The notes: a model not told the origin generated them from the sequence alone. DNA of 64,000 bases from Acidovorax sp. A1169 (GCF_030704685.1 NZ_JAUZDX010000017.1:90642-154641), one strand, 5' to 3'; counted from the stretch's first letter, positions 40,906 through 49,881 are shown. Program-made: numbers and translations.

Positions 40906-42423
40906 TCAGCGGCTGCTGGGGAAGGCGAACACCGCGCCTTCGCGCACACCGGCCGAGGGCCAGCGCTGGGTGATGGTCTTGCGCTTGGTATAGAAGCGCA
41001 CGGCGTCGGGGCCGTAGGCGTGCAGGTCGCCGAACAGGCTGCGCTTCCAGCCGCCGAACGAGTGGTAGGCCACCGGCACGGGCAGGGGCACGTTCACGCC
41101 CACCATGCCGACCTGGATGTGGTCGGTGAAATAGCGTGCAGCCTCGCCGTCGCGCGTGAAGATGCAGGTGCCGTTGCCGTACTCGTGCTCGTCGATGAGC
41201 TTCATGGCTTCCTGCAGCGTCTTCACGCGCACCACGCCGAGCACGGGGCCGAAGATTTCTTCCTGGTAGATCTTCATCCCGGGCTTGACGTTGTCGAACA
41301 GACAGGCACCCAGGAAGTAGCCCTCCTCATGGCCGGGCACCGTCACGCCGCGGCCGTCCACCACCAGCGTGGCGCCTTCGGCCACACCGCTGTCCACATA
41401 GGCCTTGACCTTTTCGAAGTGGGGCTTCGTCACCAGCGGGCCCATGTCGTTGCCGTTGTCGGTGCCGGGGCCGACCTTCATCTTGGCGATCTCCACCTTG
41501 AGGCCCGCCACCACCGCGTCACCGGCCTCGTCACCCACGGCCACCACCAGGGGGATGGCCATGCAGCGCTCGCCGCAGCTGCCGTAGGCGGCGCCCATGA
41601 GGGCGCTCACGGCGTTGCCGATGTCGGCGTCGGGCATCACGATGGCGTGGTTCTTGGCGCCGCCCAGGGCCTGCACGCGCTTGCCGTTCTTGCAGCCTTC
41701 GGCATAGATGTATTCGGCGATGGGGGTGGAGCCGACAAAGCTCACGGCCTTGATGCGCGCATCCTGCAGCAGCGTGTCCACGGCCAGCTTGTCACCGTTG
41801 ACGACGTTCAGCACGCCCGGGGGCAGGCCGGCCTCCAGCGCCAGCTGGGCGATGAACAGCGTGCTGCTCGGGTCGCGCTCGGAGGGCTTGAGCACGAAGG
41901 TGTTGCCGCAGGCCACGGCCATGGGCCACATCCACAGCGGCACCATGGCCGGAAAGTTGAAGGGCGTGATGCCCGCCGCCACGCCCAGTGCCTGGAACTC
42001 GCTCCACGAGTCGATGCCAGGGCCGACGTTGCGGCTGTGCTCACCCTTGAGCAGCTCGGGCGCGTAGCTGGCGTACTCCACGTTCTCGATGCCGCGCTGC
42101 AGCTCGCCGTGCGCATCGCTAAGCACCTTGCCGTGCTCGGCCGTGATCATGGCGGCGATCTTGTCGGCGTTCTCTTCGAGCAGCACCTTGAGCTTGCCCA
42201 TGACGCGGGCGCGCTTGAGCGGAGGCGTGTTGCGCCAGGCCGGGAAGGCTGCCTCGGCCGAGGCGATGGCGCGCTCCACCGTGGCCTTGCTGGCCAAAGC
42301 GACGTTGGTGGTGGACTGGCCCGTGGCCGGGTTGAAGACCGGCTGCGTGCGCTCGGTGTCGGCAACGATCTGGCCGTCGATCAGGTGGCCGACGGTGGTG
42401 GTGACGTTCTTGTCGTGGTTCAT
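40906..42423 (-). CDS. mmsA: CoA-acylating methylmalonate-semialdehyde dehydrogenase (MmsA)
   Basis: A 505-residue aldehyde dehydrogenase converting methylmalonate semialdehyde (valine pathway) or malonate semialdehyde to acyl-CoA. GHLIDGQIVADT and the LGVAAGITPFNFPAMVPLWM signature are MmsA-specific, SFVGSTPIAEYIYAEG binds NAD and the catalytic Cys lies in AAYGSCGERCMAI. It lies 31 nt downstream of an omega-amino-acid:pyruvate transaminase in the same direction, consistent with beta-alanine to malonate semialdehyde to acetyl-CoA. The ATG at 42423 has no strong Shine-Dalgarno sequence but matches the family N-terminus. Confidence 0.93.
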   Translation of the reverse strand: MNHDKNVTTTVGHLIDGQIVADTERTQPVFNPATGQSTTNVALASKATVERAIASAEAAFPAWRNTPPLKRARVMGKLKVLLEENADKIAAMITAEHGKVLSDAHGELQRGIENVEYASYAPELLKGEHSRNVGPGIDSWSEFQALGVAAGITPFNFPAMVPLWMWPMAVACGNTFVLKPSERDPSSTLFIAQLALEAGLPPGVLNVVNGDKLAVDTLLQDARIKAVSFVGSTPIAEYIYAEGCKNGKRVQALGGAKNHAIVMPDADIGNAVSALMGAAYGSCGERCMAIPLVVAVGDEAGDAVVAGLKVEIAKMKVGPGTDNGNDMGPLVTKPHFEKVKAYVDSGVAEGATLVVDGRGVTVPGHEEGYFLGACLFDNVKPGMKIYQEEIFGPVLGVVRVKTLQEAMKLIDEHEYGNGTCIFTRDGEAARYFTDHIQVGMVGVNVPLPVPVAYHSFGGWKRSLFGDLHAYGPDAVRFYTKRKTITQRWPSAGVREGAVFAFPSSR

Positions 42424-42454
42424 GGCAACAATATTGGGATGGAAAGTGGCAGGC

Positions 42455-43816
42455 TCAAGCGGTCTCGGCCAGGGCATCGCCCAGGGCGTTGACCAGGCGG
42501 TCGATCTCGGCCTTCTCGCTGATGAAGGGCGGTGCCAGCTGGATGGTGTCGCCACCGTAGCGCACGTAAAAGCCCTTCTTCCAGCAGTTCATCGCGATCT
42601 CGTAGGGGCGGCGTGCCGGCTCGCCCGGCAGCGGGGCGATGGTGATGCCTGCGGCCAGGCCGTAGTTGCGGATGTCCAGCACATGCTTGCTGCCCTTGAG
42701 GCTGTGCACGGCCTGCTCGAAATGCGGGCTCAGCGCGTTCACACGGCCGATGGCGTCTTCGCTCTGCAGCAGGTCCAGCGCGGCGATGCCGGCGGCGCAG
42801 GCCACGGGGTGGGCCGAGTAGGTGTAGCCGTGCGGAAACTCAAGCATGTACTCGGGGCCACCCGCGGCCATGAACGTGTCGTAGATGTCCTTGCTGGCCA
42901 CCACGCCGCCCAGGGGCTGCGCGCCGTTGGTGACCTGCTTGGCGAAGTTCAGGATGTCCGGCGTCACGCCGAACGCCTCGGCACCCGTCCAGGCGCCCGA
43001 GCGGCCAAACGCCGTGATCACTTCGTCAAAAATCAACAGGATATTGTTCTGCGTGCAGATCTCGCGCAGGCGCTGCAGGTAGCCCACGGGCGGGATCACC
43101 ACGCCGGCCGAACCGGAGAAAGGCTCGACGATCACCGCCGCGATGTTCGATGCGTCGTGCAGCGCGATCACGTCCAGCAGGCGGTCGGCCAGTTCCTTGC
43201 CGGTGGGCGGCATCCCCTTGTGGAAGGAGCCGGCTGCGGGCTGTGTATGGGGCAGGTGGTCGGCTTCGATGCCCTGGCCGAAGAGTTTGCGGTTGGCAAC
43301 GATGCCGCCCACAGAGATGCCGCCGAAGTTCACGCCGTGGTAGCCCTTTTCGCGGCCGATCAGGCGCGTCTTGCTGGCCAGGCCCTTGGCGCGCCAGTAG
43401 GCGCGTGCCATCTTCAACGAGGTGTCGGCCGACTCGGAACCCGAGCCGGTGAAGAACACGTAATCGAGGCCGTCGGGCGTGATGGCCTTGATGCGGTTGG
43501 CCAGCTCGAACGAGAGCGGGTGGCCGAACTGGAACGCTGGCGCGTAGTCGAGCTTCATCGCCTGCTTGCCAATGGCCTCGGCGATTTCGCGGCGGCCGTG
43601 GCCCAGGCCCGTGCACCACAGGCCCGACAGGCCGTCGAAGATCTTGCGGCCGTCCGAATCGGTGTAGTAGGCGCCGCTGCCTTCCACGATCATGCGCGGT
43701 GCCGCCTTGAACTGGCGGTTGGCCGTGTAGGGCATCCAGTGCGCGTCGAGCCAGGCAGCGTCCAGGCGGTCGCCGCCAGCGTCGGAAGCGGGTTTTTCGA
43801 TGTTGACGAAGCTCAT
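42455..43816 (-). CDS. Omega-amino acid:pyruvate aminotransferase (beta-alanine type)
   Basis: A 453-residue PLP class III transaminase. DAHWMPYTANRQFKAAPRMI and LSGLWCTGLGHGRREIAEAI are typical of beta-alanine:pyruvate aminotransferases, FFTGSGSESADTSLKMARAY follows, LLIFDEVITAFGRSGAWTG holds the PLP Asp, and the catalytic Lys is in NFAKQVTNGAQPLGGV. The ATG at 43816 is preceded by GGAG at 7 nt. It precedes mmsA and is divergent from a LysR regulator with an operator-like dyad between them. Other omega-amines are possible substrates. Confidence 0.92.
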   Translation of the reverse strand: MSFVNIEKPASDAGGDRLDAAWLDAHWMPYTANRQFKAAPRMIVEGSGAYYTDSDGRKIFDGLSGLWCTGLGHGRREIAEAIGKQAMKLDYAPAFQFGHPLSFELANRIKAITPDGLDYVFFTGSGSESADTSLKMARAYWRAKGLASKTRLIGREKGYHGVNFGGISVGGIVANRKLFGQGIEADHLPHTQPAAGSFHKGMPPTGKELADRLLDVIALHDASNIAAVIVEPFSGSAGVVIPPVGYLQRLREICTQNNILLIFDEVITAFGRSGAWTGAEAFGVTPDILNFAKQVTNGAQPLGGVVASKDIYDTFMAAGGPEYMLEFPHGYTYSAHPVACAAGIAALDLLQSEDAIGRVNALSPHFEQAVHSLKGSKHVLDIRNYGLAAGITIAPLPGEPARRPYEIAMNCWKKGFYVRYGGDTIQLAPPFISEKAEIDRLVNALGDALAETA

Positions 43817-43932
43817 GGGAATCTCCAGTGCAAAAAACGGCCGCAAAGGCAGGAGCAGGCCGGGCAAAAAAGCAGGTCTCGGTGCGGATTGTTGTCCCCG
43901 GTGTTAATCTCTCAAAGAGAGCAATATCAATG

Positions 43933-43958
43933 TTTACTTGCTGATTTATGCAAGTAAA
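43933..43958. promoter_or_regulatory. Operator-like inverted repeat between transaminase and LysR genes
   Basis: Perfect arms TTTACTTGC (43933-43941) and GCAAGTAAA (43950-43958) with an 8-base centre, just 11 nt before the LysR gene start. A second dyad CTCTC-AAA-GAGAG is nearby at about 43911-43923. Placement fits LysR-type control of the transaminase-mmsA operon and of itself. Confidence 0.65.
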
Positions 43959-43969
43959 GACCCTGAACG

Positions 43970-44902
43970 ATGACCACCACCAAAAACCGCGCCGTGCTCG
44001 GCCAGCTCAGCGACATGGACCTGCGCCTGTTGCAGGTGTTCAAGGCCGTGGCCGAGTGCGGCGGCATGTCGGCCGCCGAGCTGGAGCTGAACATCGGCAC
44101 CAGCACCGTGAGCCGCCACGTCAAGGACCTGGAGACCCGCCTGGGCCTGACCCTGTGCCGGCGCGGGCGCGCCGGTTTCGCCCTCACCCCTGAGGGCCAG
44201 CGCGTGTACGACGAGACGCTGCGCCTGCTGGCCTCGGTGGAGGGCTTTCGCAATGCGGTAGACGACATCCATGCGCGCATGGGCGGGCAGCTCGCCGTGG
44301 CCGTGTTCGACAAGACGGCCACCAACCCCGCCGCCCGCATCGGCCAGGCCATCGCCGCATTTGCGCAGCAGGCGCCCGGCGTGCACCTGCAGATGCACGT
44401 GGGCACCATCAACGCCATCGAACGCGGGGTGATCGACGGCACCTACCAGGTCGGCATCATCCCGGCGCACCGCGCCTCGCAAAGCCTGCTGTACACCGAC
44501 CTGTTCAACGAGACCATGCTGCTGTACTGCGGTGTAGGCCACCCGCTGTTCGGCACCAGCGATGCCTCGCTCGACTGGGAGGCACTGCGCAACCAGCCCT
44601 TCGCCGGGCTGGGCTACCACTCGCCCAACATGGAGTTGAGCCACCAGGCGCGCCTGTCACGCACCGCCACGGGCTTCGACCAGGAGTCGATCGCCACGCT
44701 CATCCTCTCGGGCCGCTACCTCGGTTTTCTGCCCGACCACTATGCCGAGGTCTACGAGCGGCGCGGCCTGATGCAGGCGGTGCAGCCCGCGCTGCTGCGC
44801 TACAGCTGCCAGTTCGTGGGCCTGCTGCGCCGCTCGCCCGAGCCCTCGCGCGCGGCGCAGGCGTTCCAGCAATGCCTGGTGCAGGCCCACGGCGTGGGCT
44901 GA
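43970..44902 (+). CDS. LysR-family transcriptional regulator of the adjacent transaminase operon
   Basis: A 310-residue LysR protein. MDLRLLQVFKAVAECGGMSAAELELN and STVSRHVKDLETRLG form the helix-turn-helix; RRGRAGFALTPEGQRVYDE follows, and an effector domain occupies about residues 95-300. The divergent position, and the inverted repeat immediately upstream, suggest control of the transaminase-mmsA pair in response to an amino acid or semialdehyde (inferred). Confidence 0.9.
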   Translation: MTTTKNRAVLGQLSDMDLRLLQVFKAVAECGGMSAAELELNIGTSTVSRHVKDLETRLGLTLCRRGRAGFALTPEGQRVYDETLRLLASVEGFRNAVDDIHARMGGQLAVAVFDKTATNPAARIGQAIAAFAQQAPGVHLQMHVGTINAIERGVIDGTYQVGIIPAHRASQSLLYTDLFNETMLLYCGVGHPLFGTSDASLDWEALRNQPFAGLGYHSPNMELSHQARLSRTATGFDQESIATLILSGRYLGFLPDHYAEVYERRGLMQAVQPALLRYSCQFVGLLRRSPEPSRAAQAFQQCLVQAHGVG

Positions 44903-44915
44903 CTGCGGGCTTTCA

Positions 44916-45839
44916 TCAACTGCCGGGTGCAGGCACCTGCTGCCGGCGGAACTCCGCCGGGGTGCAGCCCGTTTCGCGCCGGAAGAACTTGCTGAAATTG
45001 GTCGCCTCGTCGAAGCCCAGGCGCTCGGCAATGCGCGCCACGGGCACGCCGGTGTGCAGCAGCAGGCGCTTGGCTTCCAGGCAGATGCGCGCGGCGATGA
45101 AGGCCTTGGCACTGGTGCCGGCCGCAGCGCTGGTGGCGCGCGCCAGGCTCTTTTCCGTGCACCCCAACGGGCCGGCGTAGTCCGCCACCTGGTGCCATTC
45201 GGCGAACCGCTGCTCCAGCAATTGCCGAAAATGCTCGAAACGCTGCATGGCGCGGTGGTTCGCAGGCTCTCGGTTGCCACCGCGCTGGCTGAGCTGGTTG
45301 TGGGCGATGGCCAGCCGCGTGAGCAGGGCATAGAGCTGGTAGCGCAGCAGCGCATGCAGGTCCTGCGCTGGCGCATCGGCCGCCGCGTCCTCGCGCATCT
45401 GCACGATGGCATCCGCCACCGTGCGGGCCTCCCCGTCGCCCAGGGCCAGGTGCACGGGAAACCGCTCCAGCCCGACCACCAGGCGCAGGTCACTGGCCGG
45501 CGCAGCACCGGCCGCAAGCAGGAATTCCGGGCGCAGCAGCATGACCCACCCCTCCCAATCCTCTGCCAGCCCGAAGTTGTGGGCCTGCCCGGGCCGGATG
45601 GCCAGCAGCGATCCGGGTGCACAGGGCACAGGCTCGAAATCCACCACCTGCGTGCAGCTTCCCCGGGTGACCAGCACCAGCATGTGGAAGGCATAGCGGT
45701 GGGTGCGGTGGACCTCGCCTTCGGGGCCGCGCTGGCTCAGATCGGACATCGGGAAGACCTCCAAGTCCAGCCCGTAGGCCCCGGGCGGCCGGTAGTCGAA
45801 CCGTTCGATGTCGGCGTTCCATGCCTGCTTCGGGGTCAT
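44916..45839 (-). CDS. AraC-family transcriptional regulator
   Basis: A 307-residue regulator with an N-terminal cupin-like sensor (HRTHRYAFHMLVLVTRGSCTQ, CAPGSLLAIRPGQAHNFGL) and a C-terminal pair of helix-turn-helices including RIAERLGFDEATNFSKFFRR and TGCTPAEFRRQQ, the AraC signature. AAGGA precedes the ATG at 45839. It is divergent from the SnoaL-like gene at 45968, which is its likely target. It converges with the LysR gene, 13 nt apart. Confidence 0.91.
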   Translation of the reverse strand: MTPKQAWNADIERFDYRPPGAYGLDLEVFPMSDLSQRGPEGEVHRTHRYAFHMLVLVTRGSCTQVVDFEPVPCAPGSLLAIRPGQAHNFGLAEDWEGWVMLLRPEFLLAAGAAPASDLRLVVGLERFPVHLALGDGEARTVADAIVQMREDAAADAPAQDLHALLRYQLYALLTRLAIAHNQLSQRGGNREPANHRAMQRFEHFRQLLEQRFAEWHQVADYAGPLGCTEKSLARATSAAAGTSAKAFIAARICLEAKRLLLHTGVPVARIAERLGFDEATNFSKFFRRETGCTPAEFRRQQVPAPGS

Positions 45840-45967
45840 CACGTTCCTTGGTTGGATGCTCACTGCATTTTGTCCGATAAGTATCTTTCTACGGCTTGGA
45901 GCTATCGTGCTTTCTCGCACCCGGAGTCCAATAATTACCCCATCTTCAACACCTACAGAAAGCCTCC

Positions 45968-46357
45968 ATGTCCCCCATCGACATCGCCAAGAATTACATC
46001 CGAGCCGCCCAGACGGGCGATCAGGCCCTGCTGGCCAGTACCGTATCGCCCACCGTGGTCTGGCACCAGCCCGGCGCCAACCGGTTTTCCGGCACCCACC
46101 AGGGCCTGGCCGCCGTGGGAGCGATGATCGGCAAGATGATGGAAGTCTCCCAAGGGACATTTGCCATCACAGAGGCCCGGCACTACATGCAAAACGGGGA
46201 CTGGGTTGCCGTCACCACCGCCTTCCGGGGCGAGCGCGCAGGCGCGAGCCTGGACCAGACGGGCGTGGACCTGCTGCGCATCGCGGATGGCCAGGTCGCC
46301 GAGGTGTTTCTTTTCTCCAGCGACCCGGAGCAAGAGGACCACTTCTGGGGCCAGTGA
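45968..46357 (+). CDS. SnoaL-like/NTF2-fold protein
   Basis: A 129-residue small alpha+beta protein. IDIAKNYIRAAQTGDQALLAS, VWHQPGANRFSGTHQGLAAV and DWVAVTTAFRGER match the NTF2/SnoaL fold of polyketide cyclases, isomerases and stress-related proteins. VDLLRIADGQVAEVFLFSSDP is the typical last pair of strands. It starts 128 nt divergently from the AraC gene. The catalytic role is unknown. Confidence 0.82.
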   Translation: MSPIDIAKNYIRAAQTGDQALLASTVSPTVVWHQPGANRFSGTHQGLAAVGAMIGKMMEVSQGTFAITEARHYMQNGDWVAVTTAFRGERAGASLDQTGVDLLRIADGQVAEVFLFSSDPEQEDHFWGQ

Positions 46358-46442
46358 CCATTACGGCAAGATGGGTGGTCGTGCGCGAAATCGGGTGGCG
46401 CTGGATAATCCAGCCATTTTTCGCCACCGCGAGCACTCCACC

Positions 46443-46745
46443 ATGGCCTCCATTTCCTCGATCGGTTCTTCCGGCATGCAGGCCGCCCAGTTGCGGCTCG
46501 ATGCCTCGGCCAACAACGTGGCCAACATGAACACGCCTCGCTACAAAAGCGAGGTGGTGGACCAGCAAGCCGCCCCGGGCGGTGCCGGCGTGACCGGCTC
46601 CGTGCGCCGCAGCCAGGAAGAGGGCGTGGCGCTGGAGAAGGAAGCCGTCGAGCAGATCTCGGCCACCTACGCCTTCAAGGCCAGCCTGCAGGTGGTGAAG
46701 ACCCAGGACCAGATGATGGGCTCGTTGCTCGACGTCAAAGCCTGA
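46443..46745 (+). CDS. Orphan FlgC-like flagellar basal-body rod-type protein
   Basis: A 100-residue protein. MASISSIGSSGMQAAQLRLD and ASANNVANMNTPRYKSEVVD are the rod/hook N-terminal motif (LxxxANNxANxxT), and the C-terminus AVEQISATYAFKASLQVVKT matches the C-terminal coiled region. It is shorter than FlgC (about 135 residues) because the central part is minimal. No other flagellar genes are nearby, so it is either a detached rod paralogue or a repurposed secreted helical protein. ATG at 46443 lacks an obvious Shine-Dalgarno sequence. Confidence 0.78.
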   Translation: MASISSIGSSGMQAAQLRLDASANNVANMNTPRYKSEVVDQQAAPGGAGVTGSVRRSQEEGVALEKEAVEQISATYAFKASLQVVKTQDQMMGSLLDVKA

Positions 46746-46763
46746 GCGATCCATCCTCCCAAA

Positions 46764-46798
46764 TGAAAAAGGCGGCCTCGAAGGCCGCCTTTGTTTTT
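46764..46798. terminator. Bidirectional terminator between convergent genes
   Basis: AAAGGCGGCC and GGCCGCCTTT form a strong hairpin (46768-46793) followed by TTTGTTTTT rightward and, on the other strand, by T5. It serves the FlgC-like gene and the leftward gene ending at 46817. Confidence 0.88.
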
Positions 46799-46816
46799 CC
46801 GCTGTGCGAAAGATCC

Positions 46817-47758
46817 TCAGCGCAACTCACCGTACTGCGTGCTGCTCAGGTCCGGGCCGCGCTCTTCGGCACCGGGCATCTCCGTATCCTCGAAGCCCGT
46901 CGCATTGGGCGGCCGGGGGCGGATGGGGCCCGAGCGCACCGGGGCGCCGCCGGGGCGTGCCGGGACGACTGGCGCAGGGTTGGTGCCAGCGGCATCGGCC
47001 AGGGCGCGCTTGAAGGCGGCCACTTCGTCGGCCTCGATGGGCTCGAAGCGAGGCACGGGGCGCGTGGCTTCGTAGTCCACCGGCGCGGGGGGGCGCGGTG
47101 CGATCGTTCCCGTCAGCGGGGCCGGGGCCGTTGCCACGGGGGCTGCAGACCGCAAGGGCGCCGGGCGCGAGAGGGGAGCAGCAGCCGTGGCGGTCAGCGG
47201 GGCAGGGGCCGACACCGGTGGCAGCGGGCGCCGCACGGCAGCAGCAGGGGCCTGCTGCGTACCCAGAGGCAGGGCTGCGCCCAGCGGGGCAATGCCCTTT
47301 TGTGGAATGCCCACCGCCACATGGTCATTGATGCGCCAGTACACGGCAGTCACCAGGATGTCGTAGCGGGTCTTCGCGGTCTGCGCGATCAGCGCCTCGA
47401 TCTCGGACAGGCGCACGGTCTCGCCGCCGTACTCGCGCGCCAGGTCCATCATCACCAGGAACTGGCGGCCGCGCTGGTCCAGCGAAAGCACCTTGAACTT
47501 GTAACTGGCCGAAAGCACACCCGCCCGCACCATGGCATCGCGCACCACGGTGTACAGCAGCTCGCGCCGCTCCATGCGCTCGTTCTTGCGGTTGGCGGCG
47601 TGCTCGGGCGGCACCGGTTCGAGCATGGGCTTGCCCTGGCGGCCTGCGGGAAAAGGCACAGTGGCATCGGCGTTGAGCAGACCCGAAGTCTCCGATGCCG
47701 CATTGGGCCGGGGCTTGGGCGGTGCCGGTTTGCGGCTGAACCAGCTGAACAGTGACAT
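46817..47758 (-). CDS. Unrecognised protein with a conserved N-terminal domain and Pro/Ala-rich tail
   Basis: A 313-residue cytosolic protein (MSLFSWFSRKPAPPK). Residues about 60-150 look folded (ERMERRELLYTVVRDAMVRA, SYKFKVLSLDQRGRQFLVMM, DILVTAVYWRINDHVAVG), and about 155-313 is a low-complexity Pro/Ala/Arg tail. I do not recognise the family, though its style recurs in Burkholderiales. GAGGA precedes the ATG at 47758 at a suitable distance. No signal peptide or transmembrane segment. Confidence 0.75.
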   Translation of the reverse strand: MSLFSWFSRKPAPPKPRPNAASETSGLLNADATVPFPAGRQGKPMLEPVPPEHAANRKNERMERRELLYTVVRDAMVRAGVLSASYKFKVLSLDQRGRQFLVMMDLAREYGGETVRLSEIEALIAQTAKTRYDILVTAVYWRINDHVAVGIPQKGIAPLGAALPLGTQQAPAAAVRRPLPPVSAPAPLTATAAAPLSRPAPLRSAAPVATAPAPLTGTIAPRPPAPVDYEATRPVPRFEPIEADEVAAFKRALADAAGTNPAPVVPARPGGAPVRSGPIRPRPPNATGFEDTEMPGAEERGPDLSSTQYGELR

Positions 47759-47872
47759 GGCTTGCTTTCCTCGGGGTGCGCCTGCATTGAGTTGTCCGAT
47801 TCGAGTGTACCGCGAGCACTGCACCCCCAGCGACGCCACCGGTACCGAAAGGGCTGCCGGCTGACAGGGATG

Positions 47873-48364
47873 TCAGGTCGCAGCAACGCGCCGGCGGCGA
47901 TTGCCCAGGCGCTTGGCCAGTACGGAGCCGGCCGCCATGGCCAGGCCCAACGCAATCGCAGGCTGCCGGTTGGTCAGCTCGGTGAAGCGGATGGCCGTCA
48001 GGCTCCACAGCTTGCACGGCCCGCTGGCCTGCACCGTGGCACTGCGGGCCCGGTGCGAAAAGAAGGCGCCTTCGCCCAGCACCGAACCCGGGCCGACGAT
48101 GGCCAGGCGCAGGCGCTCTTTCTCATCCTGGAAGTGCACGCTCAGGCTGCCGCTCTCCACGAAGTACAGGGTGCGGTCGGTCGTGCCCTGGGTGAACAGC
48201 ACGTGGCCCATGGGGATGATGCAGGGCAGCAGGTAAGAGGCGACAACATCCCACTGCGCGGGCGTCAGCGGGTTGGTCATGCTGTCGTCTGCGCTGGCCT
48301 GGGCGATGGCATCGATCAGGCCCTGCAGATCGGCTTTGGTGGCAGCGGGGGAAAGGACATTCAT
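47873..48364 (-). CDS. Cyclic-nucleotide-binding-domain protein
   Basis: A 163-residue protein. SYLLPCIIPMGHVLFTQGTT, TLYFVESGSLSVHFQDE and LRLAIVGPGSVLGEGAFFSHRARSATVQA form the cNMP-binding beta-roll with the phosphate-binding GEGAFF/RSAT segment. There is no DNA-binding C-terminus; instead a short hydrophobic stretch (AIALGLAMAAGSVLA) and a basic end follow. ATG at 48364 has AAGG at 6-7 nt. It likely acts as a small sensor or localisation protein; ligand and partners unknown. Confidence 0.85.
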   Translation of the reverse strand: MNVLSPAATKADLQGLIDAIAQASADDSMTNPLTPAQWDVVASYLLPCIIPMGHVLFTQGTTDRTLYFVESGSLSVHFQDEKERLRLAIVGPGSVLGEGAFFSHRARSATVQASGPCKLWSLTAIRFTELTNRQPAIALGLAMAAGSVLAKRLGNRRRRVAAT

Positions 48365-48376
48365 GGTCACCTTAAA

Positions 48377-48389
48377 GTAACCTTGTTAC
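48377..48389. promoter_or_regulatory. Inverted repeat upstream of the cNMP-binding gene
   Basis: GTAAC-CTT-GTTAC is a perfect dyad 13 nt upstream of the gene start and adjoins a second near-dyad GGTTAC-TTTAAG-GTGACC. It is operator-like; the protein that would bind is unknown. Confidence 0.4.
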
Positions 48390-48456
48390 AGGTTGCGCAC
48401 AAGCGCTGTTTACGTCCGTTTACAACAAAAGAAGGTGCCCGGCACACCGCACCCCG

Positions 48457-49881
48457 CTACTTGCCGATGCAAAAGCTCGAAAAAATCACGCCCAGCAGGT
48501 CATCGGACGTGAACTCGCCGGTAATGGCGCCCAGCGCGTTCTGGGCCAGGCGCAGCTCCTCGGCCAGGATGTCCAGCGCGGGGGCTTTCGCCTGTAACTG
48601 CGCATGCGCTTCGCCCAGGTGGGCGGCCACCGCCTGCAGCGCCTGCACGTGGCGGGCGCGGGCAATGTACACGCCCTCGGGTGCCGACTGCCAGCCCGCC
48701 ACTTCCAGCAGCGTGCGGCGCAATTCTTCCAGGCCCGCTCCTGTGCGCGCCGACAGCCGTACGGAGCGGCCCTCGCCCTGCAGCCGGGCCACCGTGGCCG
48801 CGTCCACGCAGTCGGTCTTGTTCCACACGTCGATCACCGGCACCGAAGCGGGCAGCCGCCCGGCCATGTCCCTGGAAATCGCTGCATCGCTGGCCGCGTA
48901 GTCCGCCGTGTCGGCGCGCGACAGGTCGTGCAGGAACAGCACCGCATCGGCCCCCGCGATCTCGTCCCAGGCGCGGGCGATGCCGATGCGCTCCACCTCG
49001 TCCTCGCTGTCGCGCAGGCCGGCGGTGTCGATCACGTGCAGGGGCACCCCCTCGATCTGGATGGTCTGCTGCACCTTGTCACGCGTGGTACCGGCAATGG
49101 GGGTGACGATGGCCAGCTCCGCCCCCGCCAGCGCGTTGAGCAGCGAGCTCTTGCCCGCATTCGGCTGGCCGGCGATCACCACCTTGATGCCCTCGCGCAG
49201 CAGAGCGCCCTGCTGCGCGCGCTGGCGCACGCGGGCCAGGGTCTGCTGCAGGCGGTCGAGTTGGCCCTGGGCGTCGGCCTGTTTCAAAAAGTCGATGTCC
49301 TCCTCGGGGAAGTCCAGCGTCGCCTCCACCAGCATGCGCAGGTGGATCAGCGCATCGCGCAGCGCGTGGATCTCGTTCGAGAAGGCGCCCGTGAGCGAGC
49401 GGCTCGCACTGCGCGCCGCCGCCGAGGTGGAGGCGTCGATCAGGTCGGCAATCGCCTCGGCCTGGGCCAGGTCGATCTTGTCGTTGAGGAAGGCGCGCTC
49501 GGTGAATTCACCCGGCTCGGCTACACGCAGGCCTGCCAGCACCGCCGCGCCCCCATCGGCCTGCACGGCAGCCGCCGCCTCCAGGCAGTGCGCCACCAGC
49601 AGCTGCAGCACCACCGGGCCGCCATGGGCCTGCAGCTCCAGCACGTCTTCGCCGGTGTACGAGTGCGGCGCGGGGAAGTACAGCGCCAGCCCCTGGTCTA
49701 TGGCCTGGCCGTCGGCATCGCGAAACGGCAGGTAGTGCGCCTCGCGCGGGCGCAGGTCGCGCCCGCACAAGGCCTGCACCAGAGGCGCGATGCCCTTGCC
49801 CGACACGCGCACGATGCCCACGGCGCCGCGCCCCGGGGCAGTGGCAATGGCAACGATGGGGTCGGCGTGGCGGGCAAGCAT
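48457..49881 (-). CDS. mnmE: tRNA uridine-34 5-carboxymethylaminomethyl modification GTPase
   Basis: A 474-residue MnmE (TrmE): with MnmG it modifies the wobble uridine of certain tRNAs. The N-terminal formyl-THF-binding domain starts MLARHADPIVAIATAPGRGAVGIVRVSG; the G domain near residues 210-370 has GQPNAGKSSLLNALAG, TTRDKV, DTAGLRDSE and NKTD. The C-terminal FCIGK is invariant and complete. The ATG at 49881 fits the family; a longer upstream form is unlikely. Placement next to yidC-yidD-rnpA-rpmH is the ancestral order. Confidence 0.96.
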   Translation of the reverse strand: MLARHADPIVAIATAPGRGAVGIVRVSGKGIAPLVQALCGRDLRPREAHYLPFRDADGQAIDQGLALYFPAPHSYTGEDVLELQAHGGPVVLQLLVAHCLEAAAAVQADGGAAVLAGLRVAEPGEFTERAFLNDKIDLAQAEAIADLIDASTSAAARSASRSLTGAFSNEIHALRDALIHLRMLVEATLDFPEEDIDFLKQADAQGQLDRLQQTLARVRQRAQQGALLREGIKVVIAGQPNAGKSSLLNALAGAELAIVTPIAGTTRDKVQQTIQIEGVPLHVIDTAGLRDSEDEVERIGIARAWDEIAGADAVLFLHDLSRADTADYAASDAAISRDMAGRLPASVPVIDVWNKTDCVDAATVARLQGEGRSVRLSARTGAGLEELRRTLLEVAGWQSAPEGVYIARARHVQALQAVAAHLGEAHAQLQAKAPALDILAEELRLAQNALGAITGEFTSDDLLGVIFSSFCIGK

